A DNA stretch of 64,000 nucleotides from an uncultured Marivita sp. (lineage in GTDB: Bacteria; Pseudomonadota; Alphaproteobacteria; Rhodobacterales; Rhodobacteraceae), in the NCBI RefSeq assembly GCF_947488135.1, contig NZ_CANKYW010000001.1, positions 62,001 to 126,000 of the forward strand, read 5' to 3'. Below, one piece after another: positions 47,893 to 54,794 of the stretch. Positions within the stretch are counted from its first letter, which is position 1. Every line of letters starts with the position of its first letter. The notes under the pieces are model-generated. The model was not told the DNA's origin, did not search any database, and saw only the letters and a program-made list of their open reading frames with translations. Made by a program: the position numbers and the translations under genes.

Positions 47893-48624
47893 TTATGATA
47901 TTACTGCGTTTTCTGGTGGTTCAATGTTATCCCATCGCTCCGCAATCGTGGCGCAAGCGGCTTCCATGTTTTGAAATCGTCTAGTGGCGTCCGAAGGTGC
48001 GGGAATGAATTTTCCTGTTGCACAGTCTAACGTGAGGCAAAGCTTTTCTTCTGGTGCCGTTTCGTCTTGAACATCAATCATTTTGCGGCAGCCGTACAGA
48101 ACAGATGATTGATAAGCGCCAACCTCTTCATCAAGAGGTTTGTTTTTTGCGTATCGAATTGTTCCAAGGCCAGTTCTTAGCCTGTTTGTCCTGGTCACAC
48201 GCTGAGTGCCAAACCGAATATCGGCATTTACCTCAACGCCATTTATGTTGACCCTGAAGTCAGTCGGAGCATCTACAATTTCAGCGTTGTTGGGAAAGGT
48301 TTCCATGTCAAACACGCTTGCGTATGCCATCAGGAAGTCGCCGTTAATATCGAGAGTGTCGCGCTCAAATTCTGTGTCCGCCATCATGTCAAGAAGACGC
48401 TGGCCCTCCTGCTCTAGTGCGCTTGTGCTTAGAGAGCCGCCACGTAGCGCATTTGTGATAAATGCTTTCGCACGGTCATGCTGGATAGCTCTGGCGATTT
48501 TGCGATACTTGCAGTCGCGAATGATGGTGCGTCGCGCTCGTTCAGATGCGACCATATAGTCACTTAGGTAACGACTGTTGACCTTTGGTATATTGACCAA
48601 GCGATGGGTTGGGGATTCACTCAT
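47893..48624 (-). CDS. Passenger protein of unknown function (243 aa)
   Basis: The 243-residue protein begins MSESPTHRLVNIPKVNSRYL. The first third is helical and basic (ERARRTIIRDCKYRKIARAI), the rest mixed, with YGCRKMIDVQ and KLCLTLDCATGKF. AGAGG lies 8 bases before the ATG at 48624; an earlier ATG at 48648 would overlap the divergent gene start. I recognise no domain. Only 22 bp separate it from the divergent 75-residue gene. Confidence 0.65.
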   Translation of the reverse strand: MSESPTHRLVNIPKVNSRYLSDYMVASERARRTIIRDCKYRKIARAIQHDRAKAFITNALRGGSLSTSALEQEGQRLLDMMADTEFERDTLDINGDFLMAYASVFDMETFPNNAEIVDAPTDFRVNINGVEVNADIRFGTQRVTRTNRLRTGLGTIRYAKNKPLDEEVGAYQSSVLYGCRKMIDVQDETAPEEKLCLTLDCATGKFIPAPSDATRRFQNMEAACATIAERWDNIEPPENAVIS

Positions 48625-48646
48625 TCCAAAAACCTCTGGGGAAATC

Positions 48647-48874
48647 ATGGCAGAACTCTATCTTACCGGGAAAGCGCCAGATGGAAAGCGTCTGATGATT
48701 GCGCCCATCACATCAAAGAAGCTTGCGCGATGCCCAGAACCGCCAACGGACACAAGCGGTTACTTTCTCATGGAAGAGAAAGAGGGGAGTAAAGATGGTG
48801 TGATAACTATTCTCGCTCGTGTGTCAGACGCAGAGGCCGCATTTCGCTTAGGTCGTTTGTTCTGCATGTCCTGA
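48647..48874 (+). CDS. Small passenger protein of unknown function (75 aa)
   Basis: The 75-residue protein reads MAELYLTGKAPDGKRLMIAP to the end LGRLFCMS. GGGGA before the ATG at 48647 supports the start. Its composition is that of a small soluble mixed alpha/beta protein with no known motif. It is divergent from the 243-residue gene by 22 bp and convergent with the DUF6471-like gene, whose stop lies 4 bp away. Confidence 0.6.
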   Translation: MAELYLTGKAPDGKRLMIAPITSKKLARCPEPPTDTSGYFLMEEKEGSKDGVITILARVSDAEAAFRLGRLFCMS

Positions 48875-48877
48875 CAG

Positions 48878-49117
48878 TCAATCAGAAAGCGATAAGCTCG
48901 TTGCCCCTATCGCATCCATGCACATCAGAAAAAACGCAGTTGTGAAGCTGCCACGGCTTATCTTGTTCGCTATGTTCCGCTCTGTCTCTGGCGTCCCAAG
49001 CATCGTCAGTCGATCAGCAAGCTGACCGTAGGTTACACCACGTCGCTTGAGCTCTGCTTTCAGAATGTTCTTGGCTTTGGTTTCGTAGTCGCTGACGACC
49101 TCAACATCCTTGGGCAT
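48878..49117 (-). CDS. DUF6471-like small helix-turn-helix regulator
   Basis: The 79-residue protein contains KAKNILKAELKRRGVTYGQL, ADRLTMLGTPETERNIANKI and SRGSFTTAFFLMCMDAIGA, the pattern I recall for DUF6471, a Cro/C1-like DNA-binding domain. It is divergent from the transposase; the 105-bp gap between the two genes holds two facing ATAT-N2-GATGAT sites, one just upstream of each start. This suggests autoregulation and control of the transposase. Confidence 0.75.
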   Translation of the reverse strand: MPKDVEVVSDYETKAKNILKAELKRRGVTYGQLADRLTMLGTPETERNIANKISRGSFTTAFFLMCMDAIGATSLSLSD

Positions 49118-49143
49118 GGCTTGGCCTTTCGCTAAAACATCTC

Positions 49144-49214
49144 ATATATGATGATATAACCCTTGCATCCGATGAATACTACACCTATATTCAGTGTAGA
49201 ACATCATCGGATAT
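49144..49214. promoter_or_regulatory. Divergent promoter with two facing ATAT-N2-GATGAT sites
   Basis: ATATATGATGAT (49144-49155, plus) and ATCATCGGATAT (49203-49214, minus orientation) frame the gap between the regulator (start 49117) and the transposase (start 49223). The second copy ends 8 bases before the transposase ATG, so binding could block transcription or translation initiation. Confidence 0.55.
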
Positions 49215-49222
49215 GATATAAA

Positions 49223-50182
49223 ATGGCCCAGCACTTCCTCCTTTCACCCGCCGCAAAGACACTTTCGCTTGTGAAGGTGATGCGCATGTCCGAAGAGGAA
49301 GCGCGCACGGCATTCCGCAAAATCCGCTGGACCGAAACAGAAGGTGAGCCGATCTGCCCCGAGTGCGGATGCGTCGATCATTACGACCTGAAAACCCGCC
49401 AAGTGTACAAGTGCAAGGGCTGCAACAAGCAGTTCAGCATCACATCCGGCACCATTTTTCACGGTCGCAAGCTTCACGTCCGCGACATTCTCGCGGCCAT
49501 CGCAATCTTCATAAATGGTGCAAAGGGCTACAGCGCCCTCCAACTGTCCCGCGATCTGTCGGTTGACTACAAGACGGCGTTTGTCCTTCTGCACAAGGTC
49601 CGCGAAAGCATAGAGACGGCTCGTGATGCTGGCGCTCTTTCCGGCGATGTTGAGGTCGATGGCGCTTACTTTGGTGGCTATGTGAAGCCTGCCAATGAAA
49701 TCAAAGATCGCAAAGACCGCCGCAAGAAGGTCAATCAGTCCGGCAAGCGCCAGAGCGTTATCGTTGCGCGTGAGCGCGGTGGCCGCACACTGACATACGT
49801 TGCCAGCACAGAGGCTGATGGCGTTGCGCACGTTGCCGCCAACGTTGCCAAGGGCAGCACGGTTCACGCAGACGAAGCGTCCCACTGGGACAGGCTGGCG
49901 GCATACTTCCCCATAAAGCGCATCAATCACAAAGAGGCGTATTCGAAGGATGGCGCTTGCACCAACCAAGCAGAAAGCTTCTTTAGCCGCCTACGTCGCG
50001 CTGAAATCGGCACACATCACCACATCGCAGGCAAGTATCTTTCGGCCTACGCCGCAGAAATGGCTTGGCGTGAGGATAACAACCGCGTTGCCAATGGCTT
50101 TCAATTCGCAATGGTTATGGGCGCTGTGAGTGCTGCTGAGAAGTCCGCCAAATGGTGCGGGTATTGGCAACAAAAAGACTGA
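49223..50182 (+). CDS. IS1595-family (ISXO2-like) transposase
   Basis: The 319-residue protein has an N-terminal zinc ribbon (C45, C48, C64, C67 in ICPECG and KCKGC), then the ISXO2-like DDE domain with D146 (VEVDGAYFGG), D217 (VHADEASHWDRL) and a third catalytic region at N248-E251 (TNQAESFFSRLRRAEIG). The length is normal for the family. Matching terminal repeats at both ends of the element suggest it may still be active. Confidence 0.95.
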   Translation: MAQHFLLSPAAKTLSLVKVMRMSEEEARTAFRKIRWTETEGEPICPECGCVDHYDLKTRQVYKCKGCNKQFSITSGTIFHGRKLHVRDILAAIAIFINGAKGYSALQLSRDLSVDYKTAFVLLHKVRESIETARDAGALSGDVEVDGAYFGGYVKPANEIKDRKDRRKKVNQSGKRQSVIVARERGGRTLTYVASTEADGVAHVAANVAKGSTVHADEASHWDRLAAYFPIKRINHKEAYSKDGACTNQAESFFSRLRRAEIGTHHHIAGKYLSAYAAEMAWREDNNRVANGFQFAMVMGAVSAAEKSAKWCGYWQQKD

Positions 50183-50261
50183 GTAAACGAAAGCTTCGGC
50201 CAAAACGGGAACATGTAAACGCAGCATTGACGGGGGTGTCGTTTACAGCCATATTGACGAC

Positions 50262-50804
50262 ATGGATTCGGACCTCATCAAAAAACGCCTCCTTGAGCTT
50301 GATAAGCTAGACGCTATCGCGGACAAGGAAATTGAGCATCAGCAGCGCATAAAGGCTGCAAACGCGGATGAGCGCAAGGAGCTGTTCGTTGCTGCAAAGG
50401 TGTTCGCGCGTTTGACAGGCAGTGTTGAAACGCAAGAGTTCAGTCAATTTGAGAAAAGGGCAGTCCAGAGTGCTGACCGGCATGTAGCTGACCTGACGCT
50501 GCCCGAAATGATTTCAAAAGTTCTCGAAGCAATGGGCGGCAAAGGCATGGAGCCAAAGGAAATCTCGGATAAAATTTCCGAGTCGTGGATGCCTGATGTT
50601 GTTGTTAACAACGTTGCTTCTTCGTGTTGGCGCATGTGGAAACAAGGAAGGCTTACAAAGGACGAAGGCACGAAAATTTATCGGTTGCCTCAAACGAATG
50701 AACCCCCAGACGAAAAACTTGGCAGTGAAGCGTCTGAGGGTTCTCTCTTTAATCCAGATCCCGAAGCACAAGGCGTTAAAGCCGCGCCGGGAGGTGGGCC
50801 ATGA
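50262..50804 (+). CDS. Passenger protein, coiled coil plus C-terminal winged-helix-like domain
   Basis: In the 180-residue protein, residues 1-45 are a charged helical, coiled-coil-prone segment (DLIKKRLLELDKLDAIADKE). Residues from about 78 (LPEMISKVLEAMGGKGMEPK) through KQGRLTKDEGTKIYRLP look like a winged helix. A polar tail ends GVKAAPGGGP. It lies 79 bp after the transposase. The same architecture occurs in the gene at the right end. The function is unknown. Confidence 0.6.
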   Translation: MDSDLIKKRLLELDKLDAIADKEIEHQQRIKAANADERKELFVAAKVFARLTGSVETQEFSQFEKRAVQSADRHVADLTLPEMISKVLEAMGGKGMEPKEISDKISESWMPDVVVNNVASSCWRMWKQGRLTKDEGTKIYRLPQTNEPPDEKLGSEASEGSLFNPDPEAQGVKAAPGGGP

Positions 50805-50826
50805 TAATATAGTTCTTACCATGGTT

Positions 50827-50876
50827 GCCCTCGGTGAAAGCCGAGGGCGCTGTAGCATCCAGAGGTGCAACTCTGG
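50827..50876 (+). ncRNA. Candidate structured RNA: two tandem hairpins
   Basis: GCCCTCGG-tgaaag-CCGAGGGC (50827-50848) is followed by CCAGAG-gtgcaa-CTCTGG (50859-50876) in a 173-bp non-coding stretch of the element. Neither is followed by a T-run. They could be a small RNA, a leader structure for the 64-residue gene, or a weak terminator for the gene before. Confidence 0.35.
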
Positions 50877-50977
50877 ACAATCGAAATGACCTACGAGCAG
50901 TCAATTTCTTACCCTAACATTAGGGTAATTTTCGGATTCCGTCAATAACTCGTGGGTCTCAGCGCAAAGGAAAGCGC

Positions 50978-51172
50978 ATGCAAGACCGACCGTTAACACC
51001 GGACATGGTCCCGGTGATCAAGCTGGCTCGTGCCCAGAACATTCCATACTCTTGGATTTCTGGATACTACAAGGGCCTGAACTTTGGGCGTATCGCTGAC
51101 GTAATGAAGGGGCGCAAGTATCCCAAAATCCCGCCAGCGAAAAAGCTGCCGCCAGACTTCCCGGTAGCGTAA
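50978..51172 (+). CDS. Tiny passenger protein, possible helix-turn-helix (64 aa)
   Basis: The 64-residue basic protein contains IPYSWISGYYKGLNFGRIAD followed by VMKGRKYP, which resembles small phage or mobile-element helix-turn-helix proteins where a GRxxxV-GKRxP motif follows the recognition helix. A strong bidirectional terminator follows its stop. The function is unknown; DNA binding is inferred. Confidence 0.55.
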   Translation: MQDRPLTPDMVPVIKLARAQNIPYSWISGYYKGLNFGRIADVMKGRKYPKIPPAKKLPPDFPVA

Positions 51173-51179
51173 ACAACCG

Positions 51180-51207
51180 AAAGGGCGGCTCACATGCCGC
51201 CCTTTTT
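51180..51207. terminator. Bidirectional terminator inside the element
   Basis: The stem GGGCGGC / GCCGCCC (51183-51189, 51196-51202) has a 6-base loop, an A-run before and five T after. It ends the tiny gene on the left and the convergent gene on the right, whose stop codon is in the loop. Confidence 0.88.
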
Positions 51208-51666
51208 CAATGCCCACAGCTTATACGGCCCATTTCCGTCATGATCCTTAGTCCAGCCGTGATCGACCACTAGCCCCTGATCCCGACATCCCTTTATACA
51301 CGCCCCGATCCGCTTGCGCAGCGTGGCATAGGTCGCATCATCGCAGACCAGCCCGCGCTCTGCGGCCCAACGTTCGGTTATCTGGCGCGATGTGAGCGGC
51401 TCGTCGGCTTCTCGTAGACAATCCAGCACAAACCGCTTTACTGAACCTTTCCGCGCCCGGTGTTTCGTCACGTACTGCTTTATGGCGTATGTGTCCGCGT
51501 TGGGATCGAACAAGCGGATTGCGGCGTCCAGGTGGTCTATATCCACCGTCAGCTTTTTGATTTCCGCTTTGTAACGGTCGCGCAGCGCGGATAACTCGGC
51601 GTGCTTTGCGACCAGACCCGATACAGTGTTCGGGCGCTCATAATCTACTGTGTCCTTCATGACCAC
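51190..51666 (-). CDS. Passenger protein, coiled coil plus winged-helix-like domain
   Basis: In the 158-residue protein, residues 16-55 form a likely coiled coil (LVAKHAELSALRDRYKAEIK and following heptads). The C-terminal half (VKRFVLDCLREADEPLTSRQ through ITERWAAERG and LRKRIGACIKGCRDQGLV) looks like a winged helix. Starts at 51666 (MVMKD) or 51660 (MKD) are possible. An ATAT-N2-GATGAT site lies 9 bases upstream. The architecture parallels that of the 180-residue passenger gene. Confidence 0.62.
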   Translation of the reverse strand: MVMKDTVDYERPNTVSGLVAKHAELSALRDRYKAEIKKLTVDIDHLDAAIRLFDPNADTYAIKQYVTKHRARKGSVKRFVLDCLREADEPLTSRQITERWAAERGLVCDDATYATLRKRIGACIKGCRDQGLVVDHGWTKDHDGNGPYKLWALKKGGM

Positions 51667-51674
51667 AGCATAAC

Positions 51675-51686
51675 ATCATCAAATAT
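51675..51686 (-). promoter_or_regulatory. ATAT-N2-GATGAT site at the right end
   Basis: ATCATCAAATAT lies 9 bases upstream of the coiled-coil gene start and 20 bases inside the right inverted repeat, in mirror orientation to the left-end copy. Confidence 0.45.
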
Positions 51687-51706
51687 GGCGTACTAGTCAT
51701 TAAATT

Positions 51707-51730
51707 TGGTGAGTTTACTCCATAATACCG
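51707..51730 (-). repeat. Right terminal inverted repeat
   Basis: It reads TGGTGAGTTTACTCC then ATAATACCG on the plus strand, the complement of the left end apart from one base. It also creates the stop codon (51715-51717) that ends the truncated comM N-terminal frame. Confidence 0.9.
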
Positions 51731-51738
51731 GGGAATTC
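51731..51738. repeat. Right 8-bp target-site duplication
   Basis: This is the second copy of GGGAATTC, part of the comM coding sequence (codons for EFP on the minus strand). Confidence 0.8.
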
Positions 51739-52647
51739 CGGAAACTCATCCATGAAGAGCACGCCGTTATGGGCGAGGCTGATCTCGCCGGGTTTGGCGG
51801 TGCGGCCGCCGCCGACGATTGCGGCCATCGATGCGGTGTGGTGCGGCTCGCGGAAGGGCCGTTCGCGGGAGATGCCGCCCGCTTCGATCAGGCCGGAAAG
51901 CGAATGGACCATGGAGGTTTCCAGTGCCTCGGCGGGGGTGAGCGGGGGAAGGATGCCGGGCAGGCGGGAGGCCAGCATGGATTTGCCGGAGCCGGGCGTG
52001 CCGACCATCAATACGTGATGCCGTCCGGCGGCGGCGATTTCGAGCGCGCGTTTCGCGCGTTCCTGCCCTTTGACGTCGCGCATGTCGCGGGCATCGGGGG
52101 CGTGTTTGACCTCGCCGGGATCGCAGGGCGTCAAGGGGGTTCGTCCGGTGACGTGCTGGATCACGTCCATCAGCCCGGCGGCCCCAATCACCTGGCAGCC
52201 GCCGACCCAGGCGGCCTCGGCCCCGGAGGCGGCGGGGCAGATCAGCGTGCGGTTCTCTTCCGCGGCGGCCATGGCGGCGGGCAGTGCGCCGATCACGGGG
52301 ACCAGCGCGCCATCGAGGGAAAGTTCGCCGAGGGCGACGGTTTCGGCGACGGTGTCTTTTGGCAGGATCTCAAGCTCGGCCAAAAGGGCCAACGCGATGG
52401 GGAGGTCGAAATGCGAGCCCTCCTTGGGCAGGTCGGCGGGCGACAGGTTTACCGTGATCCGTTTCGACGGCAGCGCGATATGCAGGGTGGAAAGCGCGCC
52501 GCGTACCCGGTCGCGTGATTCGGACACGGCCTTATCAGGGAGGCCCACGACAGCGAAGGCGGGCATTCCGGGGGTGACGGCGCATTGCACCTCGACCATG
52601 CGGGCGTCAACGCCTTCGAAGGCGACGGTGTAGGCGTGCGCGACCAT
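51731..52647 (-). pseudogene. comM: comM (yifB), 5' part disrupted by the IS1595 element
   Basis: This is the N-terminal part (about 305 codons) of ComM: the LON-like N-terminal fold ([20 protein letters not shown]), then the AAA+ Walker A GTPGSGKS and Walker B region LFMDEFPEF, where the element cuts. The frame runs into the inverted repeat and stops at 51715 after GIME. It lacks sensor residues and the C-terminal half, so the helicase should be inactive. Confidence 0.92.
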
Positions 52648-52717
52648 GGTGTCCTGTCCTCGTGTCCGGGAAGGGTGGCGCGATCATGGTTGCGAAATGG
52701 TTAACGTGCGGGGGGCG

Positions 52718-52824
52718 ACACTCTCTTTGAAGAGAGTGTTGCCATCCTTCGAAGGATGGCGGGCCGTGGAATTCGTGGGAGCAAACGTCTTTCAAGACGT
52801 TCGTCCGTTCCTTCGAAGGAACGG
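52718..52824. repeat. Four tandem palindromes downstream of the truncated GST gene
   Basis: In order: ACACTCTCT-ttga-AGAGAGTGT (52718-52739), a perfect 20-bp palindrome with arm GCCATCC and centre TTCGAA (52741-52760), AACGTCT-ttca-AGACGTT (52784-52801), and a perfect 20-bp palindrome with arm CCGTTCC and centre TTCGAA (52805-52824). They lie just past the GST tail and before comM. Similar pairs occur at 47194 and 60515. Confidence 0.65.
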
Positions 52825-52904
52825 GCACGGTGTCAGGTGGCTTTTGCCATGTCCATGAAGGCCGGCCAGGCCTCGGGGTCCAGGGCGGTCTCGTCTCGGC
52901 AGAG

Positions 52905-53708
52905 TTAGTTCTCGAACCCGAAGATCCGACCTTCGAATTCAAGAAAATACCGTGGCGTCCCGCCGGTGAAAGGGCAGGTCGCGTTGACCGCCGGGCCGTC
53001 GTCCACCGGTCTTGCGGGCACAGGTTCGGGACCGGGCCACGGCCTTGTGTCGAAGGGTTTGGCGTACCAGGGAAGGGTGTCACCGGTGACCAGCGCCATG
53101 GTGCGCCACTGGCGGAACATCGTGTCGGACAGGTGCGTATCGACATAAGCCTGCGCGACGTCTGACAAGGTCACATCGTATCCGGCAAAGCGTGCGGCGA
53201 CGGGCGCGAAGGCGATGTCGGCGATGGAATAGTTGCCGAGAAGCCAGGGGCCATGTTGGCTGTATCTCTCGCGCGCGTGGGTCCAGATCGTCTCGATCCG
53301 GGCGATATCGGTTTTGGTGGCGTCGGACAGCGGAACGTCGCGATAGGCGGTGCGCAGGTTCATCGGGCATTCGCCGCGCAGCGCCGTAAATCCGGAATGC
53401 ATCTCGCAGGCCAGGGATCGGCCCAGACCGCGGGCTGCCGGATCGTCGGGCCAGAGACCGCCGTCGGGATGGCGCGAGTGCAGTTCTTCCGCCATGGCCA
53501 GCGAATCCCAGACCAGGGTGCCGTCGGGTGTGCGCATGGCCGGGACGGTTCGGGCGGGCGCGGCTTGGGGCATCTGTTCGGCAACACCGGCCTTGTTGAA
53601 ATCCACAAGGTGAACCTGCGGTTTCAGCCCCAGCGCGCGAAAGAGAAGCCACCCGCGCAGCGACCAGCTTGAATAGGCGTAATCGCCGATAAAGAGATCA
53701 TATGTCAT
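52905..53708 (-). CDS. Glutathione S-transferase with an early in-frame stop
   Basis: The 267-residue GST begins MTYDLFIGDYAYSSWSLRGW with the thioredoxin-like half first and a helical second half. It stops at TAA (52905-52907) after GRIFGFEN. The same frame then continues for 23 codons, LCRDETALDPEAWPAF followed by MDMAKAT, to a TGA at 52833. This is the kind of C-terminus I recall for related roseobacter GSTs, so the stop looks like a recent nonsense change or a readthrough site. The main catalytic domains are intact. Confidence 0.82.
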   Translation of the reverse strand: MTYDLFIGDYAYSSWSLRGWLLFRALGLKPQVHLVDFNKAGVAEQMPQAAPARTVPAMRTPDGTLVWDSLAMAEELHSRHPDGGLWPDDPAARGLGRSLACEMHSGFTALRGECPMNLRTAYRDVPLSDATKTDIARIETIWTHARERYSQHGPWLLGNYSIADIAFAPVAARFAGYDVTLSDVAQAYVDTHLSDTMFRQWRTMALVTGDTLPWYAKPFDTRPWPGPEPVPARPVDDGPAVNATCPFTGGTPRYFLEFEGRIFGFEN

Positions 53709-53857
53709 GCAGAAGACCCTCGTGATGCACGGCTTTGTTGCAACCCTAGACGCGATGCGATGCGCTGCCCAATTTCGAATTGTGCGCGAGTCCATCACGG
53801 GAACGAATGAAAGTGACTAAGCGTTGAAGGACTATTGAAACTTTTTCAATGAATCTT

Positions 53858-53886
53858 TGATCCGTACCCGCGCTGCGTCCGTAGAC
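53858..53886 (+). promoter_or_regulatory. Possible RpoE-type promoter of rpoH
   Basis: TGATCC (53858-53863) is followed after 18 bases by TAGAC. The -35 element equals the one known for RpoE of Rhodobacter sphaeroides, which controls rpoHII in the singlet-oxygen response; the -10 match is weak. Confidence 0.4.
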
Positions 53887-53915
53887 GGTATAAGAGATAA
53901 GATCAGGGGGCACCA

Positions 53916-54794
53916 ATGGCACTGGACTCGTTTAACGACCAAACCCTGTCTCGCCGTGCGATGAAGGCGGAACTTCTGGACGCGGAGACGGAACTCAAGC
54001 TTGCTTATGCCTGGCGCGATCAGCGCGACGAGGCGGCGCTGCATCGGCTGATTACAGCTTATATGCGGTTGGCTATTTCGATGGCGTCCAAGTTCAAGCG
54101 ATACGGCGCGCCGATGAATGATCTCATTCAGGAAGCCGGGCTTGGCCTGATGAAGGCGGCCGACAAATTCGATCCGGATCGCGGTGTGCGTTTTTCGACC
54201 TATGCCGTCTGGTGGATCAAGGCGTCGATCCAGGACTACGTGATGCGCAATTGGTCGATCGTGCGGACCGGCTCCACATCATCGCAGAAATCGTTGTTCT
54301 TCAACATGCGCCGCGTTCAGGCGCGGCTGGAGCGGGAAGCAGCGGCCGAGGGCAAGGTGCTCGAAGGGCACGAAATGCGCCGGATGATCTCGGAAGAGAT
54401 CGGCGTGCCTCTGCATGACGTGGAAATGATGGAAGGGCGTCTTTCCGGATCCGATTATTCGCTGAACGCGACCCAATCGACCGAGGACGAAGGTCGCGAA
54501 TGGATTGACGCGCTGGAAGATGACAGCGCGCAGGCCGATGAAACGGTTGAGGTCGATCTGGATCTTGCACAGCTGCGTCAGTGGTTGATGATGGCGATGA
54601 ACCAGTTGAACGAACGCGAACGCTTCATCGTTCGGGAGCGCAAACTGCGCGAAGATGCGCGGACGCTCGAAAGCCTTGGCAACGAGTTGGGCTTGTCGAA
54701 AGAGCGCGTGCGGCAGCTCGAGGCGGCGGCTTTCGCGAAAATTCGCAAGTCGCTTGAAGCGCAAAGCCCCGAGGTGCATCACTTCCTCACATGA
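53916..54794 (+). CDS. rpoH: Sigma-32-type RNA polymerase sigma factor, RpoHII-like
   Basis: The 292-residue sigma factor has region 2 (YMRLAISMASKFKRYGAPMN, FDPDRGVRFSTYAVWWIKAS) and region 4 (SLGNELGLSKERVRQLEAAAFAKIRKSL). The start MALDSFNDQTLSRRAMKAEL and the order with chaN, coaBC and dut downstream fit RpoHII of Rhodobacteraceae, the second heat-shock-type sigma factor involved in photo-oxidative stress. Its stop overlaps the chaN start (ATGA). Confidence 0.9.
   Translation: MALDSFNDQTLSRRAMKAELLDAETELKLAYAWRDQRDEAALHRLITAYMRLAISMASKFKRYGAPMNDLIQEAGLGLMKAADKFDPDRGVRFSTYAVWWIKASIQDYVMRNWSIVRTGSTSSQKSLFFNMRRVQARLEREAAAEGKVLEGHEMRRMISEEIGVPLHDVEMMEGRLSGSDYSLNATQSTEDEGREWIDALEDDSAQADETVEVDLDLAQLRQWLMMAMNQLNERERFIVRERKLREDARTLESLGNELGLSKERVRQLEAAAFAKIRKSLEAQSPEVHHFLT

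Larger units (their letters stand above)
47847..51730. mobile_element. IS1595-family element with six passenger genes, inserted in comM
   Basis: The 3.9 kb element is bounded by 24-bp inverted repeats (47847-47870 and 51707-51730) that differ at one position, flanked by 8-bp direct repeats. It encodes one IS1595-type transposase and six small genes, visibly more AT-rich than the surrounding chromosome. Joining 47838 to 51731 restores a comM frame of 504 codons including the stop and regenerates DEFPEFPRAVLETLR across the junction. Ordinary IS1595 elements are about 1 kb, but passenger genes are known in this family. Confidence 0.93.
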
